Origin: Hofstenia miamia
Taxonomy: Eukaryota > Xenacoelomorpha > Acoela
NCBI GenBank assembly: GCA_004352715.1
Contig: SCFE01000039.1
Location: 1,779,649-1,843,648 of the forward strand
Direction: 5' to 3'
Length of the DNA: 64,000 bases
The notes beneath the pieces are model-generated. The model made no database searches. It was not told where the DNA came from and worked only from the letters and a program-made list of their open reading frames with translations. Each line of letters opens with the position of its first letter. The stretch's first letter is position 1. Both the position numbers and the translations under genes were made by a program. Positions 49,240 through 59,309 of the stretch are shown piece after piece.

Positions 49240-50950
49240 AAATGTAATGTAAAAATCCTTTTGATATTACTGAGGAGGAGAAATATATTCTCAAACAGAA
49301 ACAAAAACTGGCAAATAAGCGTGGTCGTAAAGCAAAGTATCTGAAAACAAATGAATGTGATAAAATTCTGGCTAAGTTTAAAAGCAAGAAAAGAACATGC
49401 TCACGAGAATAGTGGGATACAGTGAATGAGACTGTAAAAGCAAAGACATCTCTTGAATTCCTCTTGCAACCGACCAACTCAATAATCATTTTACTGCTAC
49501 TTCCTCAACATACAATTATATTACCCTTGCAAATTGTGTTTATGGTGAGGAAGATCCCTACCAACTTCATTATTCACTAAAAAATAAAAAAACACCTCAG
49601 TAGGACATGACGATTTACCGGCTTGGATATTCCATAATAATATCAATGCTATTGCAGAACCACTTTCTCACATTTACAATAGCTCCATTCGCAATTCAAT
49701 ATTTTTCAGTATTTTGAAACTAACCAAAGTGGTTCCTATCACCACCATTACTCGCATTACCTTTTCAGATCAGTTGAGCCGAATTTCTTTAACTTCAAAA
49801 CTATCGAAACTTTGAAAGCCTATTGTATGATTCGTTTTAAAGCGCATCTATAATTCATGTATGTCAAAGCATCAAGTTCGCATTCCGATTAACTATCAAA
49901 CACCAATCATGACGTTGTACGTATTGTATCACTTGACCTTAGTAAGATTATTGACTGTGTTCCCCACAAACCGATTTCCTTAATAATGAAACCCGATTCC
50001 AATCCAGCTCATTAAAAAAATTTACTCATCAATTTTTAGTATACAGTAAAAAATACGTTGTATATAACGTTGAACAGTCTCTCATTGGCTCAATAAATAA
50101 CGAACAATTCTGGGTCCAGCATTATTCAATATTTCTTATGATGATTTTCAGATCTTGAAACCTCGCGTTTACTAAACTAAATTTGATGATGACATTAACA
50201 TTATTGTAGGAATCACTTGAAATGACTGATTATACTGTGAACTCATTAATGGAAATACAGTGCTGGTGTGAACAAAATGGTTTTATGTTCATCAAATAGC
50301 AAAACAAAAACTCGTAATTAAACTCGTGGGAATTTCATAATTTCTTTCAATTTGACACTGACAAACTTTTATTTCATCCGTCATGAAAACCTGTAATTCC
50401 CGATCAAAAACGCAAGGATTCACATTGCAAGAGCTCGATATTGTATACAAATTCTTAACTAATCAAAATCTATTATAACACTTTTTGGACAAGTTTTCGA
50501 AAATCTAAATTAATCAGGATTGACAAATTGCAAAAAGAGCTGAAAGTTAAAGGGTCCTGAAAGAATATAAATCTTTAAGCATACATATCGAGGAACGAGA
50601 CATACAACTGTTTACAAAAATCGAGAATGATTCCACACCATGAAGCTTATTCAGCAAACAAATTAAGAACTAGACTCCAAGCCGCTGCTAAAGACTGTAC
50701 TTTCGAACATTTCTTCTAACTGGTTATAATTTTAACAGCTATACTTTTTAAATTTTATCAGATATATTTTCTGATTTGCCTAAATCTCAATATGATTTCA
50801 TGCTGAACAAATCATATGCATGAGAGTGCCCTACTCTCATATTGCACAGATTGTGACTTCCAAAAGGTTTATGACTAATTTTCAAAATTTTGATAATGTC
50901 CTCTCATCAGAATTTATCTCTGGAAGGAATACGTTAGCTCACTCAGTGCA
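49240..50950 (+). mobile_element. Degenerate LINE reverse transcriptase
   Basis: Blocks in mixed frames: VGHDDLPAWIFHNNINAIAE (about 49600), then SHIYNSSIRNSIFFSILKLT and KVVPI, DLSKIIDCVPHKP (about 49940), ILGPALFNISYDD (about 50110) and KFDDDINIIV (about 50180) in place of YADD. Numerous stops. It could be the 5' part of a family related to the neighbouring LINE but in a separate insertion. Confidence 0.65.
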
Positions 50951-51551
50951 TATTATATGACGATAATCAAAGTTCATGCAGTCTTGCATATATTAGACGG
51001 AATTGTTTCTTCAATATTTAGAAAACTACCACTTTTATCGTTCTTAGTTTGGTTGTGGTCGGCTACAATTGGATTCTTAGAATTCCAAAAAACACTAAAT
51101 AGTTTAATCTTGTTTAAATTTAAATATATAGTGATACGCAAAAATATTGGATACATTGCTTTTTTTGTGCTTACTCCAGAATAATTTTTGTTTCAGTCTG
51201 AAAACATATTGATCTATTTTTGACAATAAATATCTTGCATGTACTAACACAAAAACTAAAAATATCTCTGTGACATATAATTCACAAGCAAAAAATTTGA
51301 AATAAGCGAACGCAAAAGTATTTGACACATAGATTTGTTCCATCATGAATTGCAAAAATCATATTTTGAATAATAGGCTTCATTTCCATAAATTTTCCAA
51401 AGAAATTCATTTCCATGGAAATTTCTATGAAACTGGATATTAATTAATGAGCCTGTGCATGGACCAATAAAAAAGAGCATATCGCCCTGCTATGGCCAAT
51501 AAAATATCTTCAATCTTTATCATTCTACAATTTCGCTAGACTCAGAGCGCG

Positions 51552-52440
51552 ATGGGCAAAGTTAAAGAATTATCAAGTGATGTGCGTAACATGATCATTG
51601 AGAAGCATATAAGAGGAGATGGCTATAGAAAAATATCACTTGATTTCAACTTGCCTTTATCTACAGTAGGACACCTGATTAGAAAGTGGAAAAAATTTAA
51701 TACAACTGCAAACATGAAGAGGAATGGCAGGCCTCGTAAAATTGACAACAAAAGTGCAAGATGGATTGCTCGAATGAACCCTTACATCACACGTCGAGAA
51801 ATTCAAAATGATTTGAAAGCTACAGGCAAAGAAGTTAGCAAAGGCACAATAAGCAGGACTCTCCATCTCACAAGGCTGCATTCTAGAGTACCACAGAAAG
51901 TTCCTCTACTAAAAGCTAAACACGTTTAAGCTTTGAGAAACAATATGAAAACGAATCAGGTGATTTTTGGGCTAAAGTAATATGGTCTGATGAGACCAAA
52001 ATTGAATTGTTCGGAAGGAATACAACCACACGTGCTTGGAGAAAGAAAAGAACAGCCCAAAAGCCTCAAATGAAACTGGGGAACTGGATATAATCAAAGG
52101 AAGAATGTATGCCTCTCAATACTTGAGCAAAATCTTCTTAAATCTGCCAGATTATTAGGACATGGGCGCAGTTTTCTTCTTCAGCAGGACAATGATCCTA
52201 AGCACATAGCAAGAGCAACTCAAAAATGGTTTGATGATAATGCCGTTGACGTTATTAAATGGCCCAGCCAATCTCTAGACCTCAATTCCATAGAAAATCT
52301 ATGGAAAGAATCCGCAAAATGTTCAACAATTGGAGGATTTCTGCAAGAAAGAATGGAGAAAGATTGCAGTGGATATGTGCAAAAGCCTAACAAGTAATTT
52401 TGGAAAGAGACTAGAAGCAGTGAAATCATTCCATTTATAC
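51552..52440 (+). pseudogene. Tc1-like transposase (DD34E), broken
   Basis: The open frame 51552-51929 gives the paired helix-turn-helix DNA-binding half: GYRKISLDFNLPLSTVGHLI, then the GRPRKID hook (family GRPRK) and ITRREIQNDL. After stops and frameshifts the catalytic half shows SFLLQQDNDPKHIARATQKW and WPSQSLDLNSIENLWK. Asp at 52188 and Glu at 52293 are exactly 34 residues apart and in frame, as in DD34E Tc1 enzymes. Confidence 0.85.
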
Positions 52441-52639
52441 ATGCAGTTTGTAAATAGTGCACTTTGTAACAGTAAAAAAACTTGAATTTTTATTTTTTCA
52501 ATTAAAAGTTAAAAAATATTAACTTCTTTGAAGTATTTGTCGATTTTAAGCACGAGTTACAATATTTTGAAGTATGAAAATGTCATCATAATTAGTTTTT
52601 TTTGTTTGAAATGTCATGACTAAAAAATCATAAACGGAA

Positions 52640-53300
52640 ATATAGTAGGCCATGTCTGAGACTACTTTAAAGAACTTATCTAGATGTAATTTTGAATTTG
52701 CAATCGAATGCACTAAGTACGAGGTTTATACGATCAATATTCGATGAGATTTTAGCGATTATTCCCTAATATTATACGGAGCGCCCGCGAACACTGATTT
52801 TCCCCATACTTAGCGCCCGCATGCAGTTCGGCCGGTTAACGTCAAAAAATCACAAATTGAGTATGTGTGACAGCTTTAGGGTTCATTTAATAGCTACACA
52901 TCAAATTTGAGCTCAAAGGAAGTAATTCTGAAAAAATATATAAAAATTAAAAAAAAATGAAAAAAAATGAAAAATTGGATTTATGAATGTGTTTTGGAAC
53001 TAATTTTAACATTTTCAATATCTGATATTATTTTCAGGTCAATATTGGCAGTTCTTCCCAGTGAAAATGAGGTCCGCTTCCGGCCATGTCAAAAATTCGG
53101 AATTCAGCCGGAATATGTCCGATTTTGGCCAGTTTTTTTATCATAGTCAGTAAACTACGTCAGAATTTGGAAAAAACATGCGTAGGGTCCACTCTTCTTT
53201 CAAAATAATACGTAGCGCCCCCTGTATACTTGGCGTCCATAATATTTCAAAATCTTTACCAAAGAGCCCGTATATATTTGGTAATTTATACTTAGCGCCC

Positions 53301-53340
<40 letters not shown>

Positions 53341-53455
53341 AGTTGCTAAATTAAAATTCAAAATAAAAACAGTAGGCCACGTCTCAGAGTAATTTTTTAT
53401 TTGCAATTGAATGCACTAGGTGCGAAGACGATACGATCAATATTCGCTGATATTA
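52640..53455. repeat. Repeat block with diverged direct repeats and AGCGCCCG motifs
   Basis: About 105 bases at 52645-52750 (AGTAGGCCATGTCTGAGACT onward) recur, diverged, at about 53374-53455. The 620 bases between them repeat TACTTAGCGCCCG or close variants (about 52780, 52806, 53208, 53230, 53291) and end in (TA)n. It has no coding potential. The second assembly copy lies at 53667-54669. Confidence 0.55.
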
Positions 53456-54304
53456 AAAAATTATAAAGCGCACGAATAAATGAAAAAAAGCAAAATACCA
53501 ATTTTTTGAAATGCATGAAAAAAATTCGTAACATTAATGAAAATATGCTTAGTATAATCCCTTTAAGTACTCATATGTAAATCATTCAAAAATATTTATT
53601 TCCCGCGGAATAATAGCTGCGTGCGCTTTGTAACATAGTAAAATCAACTTGCATGCGCTTCCAATNTACTTTAAAGAACTTATCTAGATGTAATTTTGAA
53701 TTTGCAATCGAATGCACTAAGTACGAGGTTTATACGATCAATATTCGATGAGATTTTAGCGATTATTCCCTAATATTATACGGAGCGCCCGCGAACACTG
53801 ATTTTCCCCATACTTAGCGCCCGCATGCAGTTCGGCCGGTTAACGTCAAAAAATCACAAATTGAGTATGTGTGACAGCTTTAGGGTTCATTTAATAGCTA
53901 CACATCAAATTTGAGCTCAAAGGAAGTAATTCTGAAAAAATATATAAAAATTAAAAAAAAATGAAAAAAAATGAAAAATTGGATTTATGAATGTGTTTTG
54001 GAACTAATTTTAACATTTTCAATATCTGATATTATTTTCAGGTCAATATTGGCAGTTCTTCCCAGTGAAAATGAGGTCCGCTTCCGGCCATGTCAAAAAT
54101 TCGGAATTCAGCCGGAATATGTCCGATTTTGGCCAGTTTTTTTATCATAGTCAGTAAACTACGTCAGAATTTGGAAAAAACATGCGTAGGGTCCACTCTT
54201 CTTTCAAAATAATACGTAGCGCCCCCTGTATACTTGGCGTCCATAATATTTCAAAATCTTTACCAAAGAGCCCGTATATATTTGGTAATTTATACTTAGC
54301 GCCC

Positions 54305-54344
<40 letters not shown>

Positions 54345-54669
54345 AGTTGCTAAATTAAAATTCAAAATAAAAACAGTAGGCCACGTCTCAGAGTAATTTT
54401 TTATTTGCAATTGAATGCACTAGGTGCGAAGACGATACGATCAATATTCGCTGATATTAAAAAATTATAAAGCGCACGAATAAATGAAAAAAAGCAAAAT
54501 ACCAATTTTTTGAAATGCATGAAAAAAATTCGTAACATTAATGAAAATATGCTTAGTATAATCCCTTTAAGTACTCATATGTAAATCATTCAAAAATATT
54601 TATTTCCCGCGGAATAATAGCTGCGTGCGCTTTGTAACATAGTAAAATCAACTTGCATGCGCTTCCAAT
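52663..54669. repeat. 1003-bp direct duplication around a single-n join
   Basis: 52663-53665 equals 53667-54669 wherever I compared it, with n at 53666. A likely unmerged contig overlap rather than a biological tandem repeat. Confidence 0.9.
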
Positions 54670-54710
54670 ACTTTTGCGTGTCACTGTATAATATACAGTG
54701 TATATATATA

Positions 54711-56029
54711 CAGTACTGGCCAAAAGTTTGGGAACACTTTCCAAATTTAGAAATTTTTGTATTTTACAACTAAAAAACGCAATGTAGAAACAATATAATA
54801 ACACAATGTAGAAACAATATGATAACACCGTGTAGAAAGTAAATAGTTAATTCAGAAAAAATCACTAATATTTTGTATGTCCACCATTATATGTCAAACA
54901 CACAGCAATGCGATTTGACATTGACTCGACCAGCTTTCTACAATAATCACCATACCACTTTAATTTGCTCCTTCAGATTGTCGAGTGATGTGCCTTGGCG
55001 CTTCCTCAGACTGTTTTTGATGTGATGCCAGCAATATTCTATGATGTTTCCCGGCCAGTTCTCAAGGAGCCGAAAGTCTTGTGATGCAATCCACTGTTTC
55101 ACAACTTTGGGGCTGTGGCAAGGAGCACCATCTTGTTCCGCAAAGCTGCATAAACATGGGAACTTTCTCCTGAATTATTTTGAGGTAGACCTTTGCTGTG
55201 ACTGTCGCGTTGTGAGGAACAAAATGCAGACTAGCACGCCCATTCGCAGGTATAGCACCCCAAATCATCACAGAAGGTGATGAGCGGACAGTTTGTTGCA
55301 TGTAACGTGCGTTGAATCTTTGGTTTCTTGGTCGTCGAACGTGTGGCCGGTATGATGTAAACTGGCAAATCTTGGATTTGTCACTAAACATTACTTGATG
55401 CTACATCTCAGGGGTGTAGTGTTGGTATTGCCTGCAAAAGTGCAACCGGTCTCGAATTTTTTTTGAAGACAATCAGGGTTTGGCTGCCGGTTTGCACGAT
55501 GGAAGGCCAAAGGTAGTATTCAATCAACGCCTAATGGTGCGTGTTTATACATTCTGCACTACCGCACCTAGATTTGCGTTGACTTCAGCAGATGAGAATG
55601 GTTGATTGACGACGTAACAGTGAATGAGACGGTCAGTCTGAGAGGTTGTCACTTTTGGTCTTCCAGGCCGCTTGCGAGAGGAAAGTTTTGATAGCGAGTA
55701 ACACTTCTGAACACCAAAGATACTGACACGTCCATTCTAACAGCTATAGCGCGATAATTGTACCCCTCCTCGTACAGGATATGAATTTGAGCACGCTTTG
55801 TTTGTGAAATTTCACTACCAAGGACCACATTTCAAACTATAATGATAGTGATTTTTCAGTGAAAATGTATTGTTTGTAAATCTAAAGTGTGTTAATTTGA
55901 TTGGCTAAATGAATCTGTTGTAAATTCTAAGAAAAAATTGGGAATTCCAGGAATTTTACGAAGTTTCCAGGAAATAGCATAAAACACGCTTTAGATAGAT
56001 TACTGTTCCAAAACTTTTGGCCAGTATCG
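54711..56029 (-). mobile_element. Second Tc1-like transposon
   Basis: Inverted ends CAGTACTGGCCAAAAGTTTG (54711) and AAAACTTTTGGCCAGTATCG (to 56029), between TA at 54709-54710 and 56030-56031. The CAGTnCTGGCCAAAAGTnTTGG type of end is classic for Tc1-like elements. The transposase is on the minus strand. Confidence 0.85.
54930..55830 (-). pseudogene. Tc1-like transposase, minus strand, broken
   Basis: The clearest part is at 55391-55062: FSDKSKICQFTSY with R-P-x-V-RRPRNQRFN, then SPSVMIWGAIPANGRASLHF and KVYLKIIQEKVPMF, the region around the first catalytic Asp. A frameshift near 55150 leads to EQDGAPCHSPKVVKQWIASQ and DFRLLENWPGNI, covering the second Asp. The PDLNPIEN-type block holding the last acidic residue is disrupted. 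Family length is about 340 residues. Confidence 0.75.
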
Positions 56030-56099
56030 TATATATCAATAATATTACTAATATATTTTAGTCTATAAGAATTAGATAAAGCTGTTTATACTAAAACTT

Positions 56100-56725
56100 T
56101 TGCACACATAAATGACACTCACTCTTTGTCCTCTTCCGCAATGTTCCCTTTAATTCCACGGCTGCTGTAGAACTCTTTGTTCAAGGCCATTCCTCACGCC
56201 ATTCTTCTCTACGCTTCTCTCTGTTGGTGGCCTTCTCGTGCCTTGTACCACTCAATGGAGCGGTTACATAAACGTGCTTTCAAATGGATCTCTCCCCTGC
56301 CATAGAAAGACGCTAATCTCAAATTCTCCATTCTCCCGCTGTCGCTCTAGTTCCCTGCCTGTGATCTAATCCTGTTCAAGTTCTTTAATTTCCGCTCCAC
56401 TCACTCTGATGATGTTGTCACGTTCTCCATTCGTCCCCCAAAAAAGATCGCATCCTTCAATCGTGCTTGTGCTACTGCTAATTACATCCTGATTCTTAAT
56501 CCTCCAATGCCATGAAATTATTTCCTCACCACCAAGTTTCAAGATTTCTTTGATGTCCTGCCTCTTTGCAGAGCCCTTCTTCAACTTTGCCTACTCCTCC
56601 ATTTCCGCCACTTTATCTCCTCTGACAATCCTCACTGCCATGAAAGTTGACTTTTGTTATTATATTTTTGTAGTGTTTGCCTGCCGTGGCCAATAAAGTC
56701 ATTCATTATTATTATTACATGGAAT
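56100..56725 (+). mobile_element. Decayed copy of the (ATT)n-tailed LINE
   Basis: AIPHAILLYASLCWWPSRAL, YHSMERLHKRAFKWISPLP, a stop, KDANLKFSILPLSL and ATANYI match the frame at 48302-48799 closely, but with stops and a deletion near 56375. The tail is TTGTAGTGTTTGCCTGCCGT, then AATAAAGTCATTC and ATT repeats to about 56716. 5'-truncated near 56100. Confidence 0.75.
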
Positions 56726-57348
56726 ACAGAATCCATTGATAGTATAGCTGAGTCTGTGTTTAACTCTTCACCAAATATTGATAACTTCAATTGCTTTAAC
56801 AATTCTGACTTAATTTACCCTCGTTAAAAAAAGAGATGTTAATATAGAGGCGTTATTGTACTTTAGGGGATCCAGTTTATGTGACGTCATAAAATGGGTA
56901 TTAAACACTAACCTTAACCGCAATTCCTCACCCAAAACTTGGGCGAACCTGTAGAATAGCGACACGCGGAGCACGCGGACAAAATAAAAACGATAGGAAA
57001 TACAATAAAATACTCAAAAAGTTGAAAATATAATAGATATAGACCGATAACTTGTCATAATTCAGCATATTTGTAGCACGCGGTAACACGCGACAGCACG
57101 CGGTATATATTTAAGGAATATAGCATATAAAACCACGAAGTCACTTAAAAATAATAATAACTAAAAAATTTCAATATATAACAGTACATTTAAGCAAAAT
57201 TATAGACTCTCTCTCTCTAAACCAAGTCTATATCTTAAATGAAATATCTTCATTAATTGGAATAACCAGTGTCCTTTTTTGCTCTTTTACGAGCAAAAAC
57301 ATATGAATCCAATTGATCACAATTTTTGAAGAAAAATTTGTATAATAC

Positions 57349-57674
57349 AGTTCAAATCGAGTTCGAGTTACTCGGACCGAGTTCGAGTTTTTACGTTGCG
57401 TCTTCGTGTATTTTCTTAAAGAAAATTCCGAGTTCGATAGAGTTTTCTTCTAATTCCGAATTTGTTTGGGTAAAAAGATTTATTGTACAGTTATAATAAG
57501 CTAAAAAAATAGTTACTTGCGATTGGTAAAGAAATTGAAATTTGAAATAATTTAATTTTTACCGTATTTTCGATTCAAGTTCGAGTTTTGATGATTTCTC
57601 TTCCGAGTTCTTCCGATCGAGTTTTGCGCTTTTTCGAAATCGAGTGCTTAACATTCCGAGTACTCGAAAACCCT
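57349..57674. repeat. Dense TCGAGTTC/ACTCGG repeat block
   Basis: Begins CAGTTCAAATCGAGTTCGAG and ends CTCGAAAACCCTG (inverted: CAGGGTTTTCGAG). In between, GAGTTCGAGTT, CCGAGTTC and GTACTCG variants recur about a dozen times in both orientations. It resembles the subterminal arrays of hAT-type MITEs. No target duplication was found. Confidence 0.45.
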
Positions 57675-58773
57675 GATAGAGTTATATTAAATTTCAATTT
57701 AATATAGTAATATGGATTTTCAAAATTGTAATATTAACTACAATTTTCATTTCATATTATAAACTAAGGTTTATTAAGGTTTGTTTACTATTTAGTCAAT
57801 AAAATAATCAAATTTTTGTTGTGTTATTGCTAAATTATGAATAAGATAAAGGCTTGTAACGAATCGCTGACGTGCCATCACCCACATACATATAAATTTA
57901 AAGTTTTTGACTCTTCATATCATTTTAATACATAATCGCTTATAGTGTATGCCAAATTGCATTGTAATAGTGCTTTTCGGTGAGATTAGTTTTCGCTAAA
58001 AATTGCTGTACCCCTTCCCATTAATGAAGAAGTTTACTAAAGATCAAAACTTGATTTAAACCAAAAGTGTATAGATTCGCTTAATTATGCGATTATATTT
58101 TGTTTTTTAGTTAAAAATTATTATATGACTTCGTGGTTTCAAATGCCATATTGCTTAAATATATACCGCGTGCNTCGAGTTCGAGTTTTGATGATTTCTC
58201 TTCCGAGTTCTTCCGATCGAGTTTTGCGCTTTTTCGAAATCGAGTGCTTAACATTCCGAGTACTCGAAAACCCTGATAGAGTTATATTAAATTTCAATTT
58301 AATATAGTAATATGGATTTTCAAAATTGTAATATTAACTACAATTTTCATTTCATATTATAAACTAAGGTTTATTAAGGTTTGTTTACTATTTAGTCAAT
58401 AAAATAATCAAATTTTTGTTGTGTTATTGCTAAATTATGAATAAGATAAAGGCTTGTAACGAATCGCTGACGTGCCATCACCCACATACATATAAATTTA
58501 AAGTTTTTGACTCTTCATATCATTTTAATACATAATCGCTTATAGTGTATGCCAAATTGCATTGTAATAGTGCTTTTCGGTGAGATTAGTTTTCGCTAAA
58601 AATTGCTGTACCCCTTCCCATTAATGAAGAAGTTTACTAAAGATCAAAACTTGATTTAAACCAAAAGTGTATAGATTCGCTTAATTATGCGATTATATTT
58701 TGTTTTTTAGTTAAAAATTATTATATGACTTCGTGGTTTCAAATGCCATATTGCTTAAATATATACCGCGTGC
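57581..58773. repeat. 593-bp direct duplication around a single-n join
   Basis: 57581-58173 equals 58181-58773 with n at 58174. A likely unmerged contig overlap inside the long-TIR element. Confidence 0.9.
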
Positions 58774-59239
58774 TATCGCGTGCTGCAAATATGCTGAATT
58801 GACATGTTATCGGTCTATATCAATTATATTTTAAACTTTGTGAGTATTTTATTGTCTTTCCTATCGTTGTTTACCCTAAATTAGTGTTTACTTTGTCCGC
58901 GTGTCGCTATTCTACAAGTTCGCCCAAAACTTGGGTGTTTTGCAAAAAATTAATCAACAAGATGAAATGCAATATAATTGCATTAGTTGGGGAGTAGGGT
59001 TAGGGTTAAGGTTAGTTTAATACCCATTTTATGACGTCACTCAAACTGGTTCCCCTAAAGTACAATAACGCCAATATAGATTACAAACACAAAAGGAATC
59101 GTAAATTTCAATTCCTTAATAATTCAAAATCGATAAATATCAAAATTTCAGTGTTAATAAATTTCAGCGCACTTTTCATTAAACCATTATAGAAACATTG
59201 CAAAACTTGAAATATAATGGTAAAATGAAAATAATTTAC

Positions 59240-59309
59240 CATTTTGACTTCTTGCATTCTTTCCAGTTATCCTTTCTCCAAAAACACTTAATGCGGTAAA
59301 AGTAGACAT
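59240..59309 (-). CDS. CCT1: CCT1 first coding exon
   Basis: The minus strand from ATG at 59309 encodes 23 residues, MSTFTALSVFGERITGKNAR then SQN, followed by one G and a GTAAAT donor. This matches the N terminus of TCP-1 alpha (a LSVFG-R-TG-x(3)-R-SQN pattern). The single leftover G completes Val with the TC that opens exon 2 at 30544, giving [20 protein letters not shown] as expected for the family. No competing exon 1 was found between 30547 and 32170. The distance to exon 2 is 28.7 kb in this assembly, so either intron 1 is very long or contigs have been misplaced between the two. Confidence 0.85.

Larger units (their letters stand above)
51129..54686 (+). mobile_element. Tc1-like transposon carrying a second repeat (composite)
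   Basis: Inverted ends TAGTGATACGCAAAAATATT (51129) and AATACTTTTGCGTGTCACTG (to 54686) are flanked by TA on both sides (51127-51128 and 54687-54688). The transposase remnant occupies 51552-52440. The segment from about 52640 onward is extra sequence not normal for Tc1 (see the repeat entry), and about 1 kb of the length is an assembly duplication, so the real element is about 2.55 kb. Confidence 0.75.
56849..59072. mobile_element. Long-TIR DNA element with perfect 8-bp target duplication
   Basis: Inverted arms of about 300-370 bp start GGCGTTATTGTACTTTAGGG (56849) and end with its complement at 59072. They are flanked by AATATAGA at 56841-56848 and 59073-59080. The arms share GACGTCATAAAATGGGTATT, AGAATAGCGACACGCGG and CGCGGTATATATTTAAG with small indels. 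The centre has no coding sequence and includes a TCGAGTTC-rich repeat (57349-57674). About 600 bases are an assembly duplication, so the true length is near 1.6 kb. The superfamily is unassigned; 8 bp fits hAT, P or Merlin, but the terminus is not hAT-like. Confidence 0.75.

Noticed and set aside
53200-54410. Two identical 68-codon minus-strand ORFs, suggestive of a duplicated gene
   Set aside because: They are the two copies of an unmerged overlap around n at 53666 and include (TA)n-encoded Tyr-Ile repeats.
58980-59020. Telomere or internal telomeric array from the TTAGGG-like run
   Set aside because: Only about two to three imperfect units, inside one arm of a transposable element.
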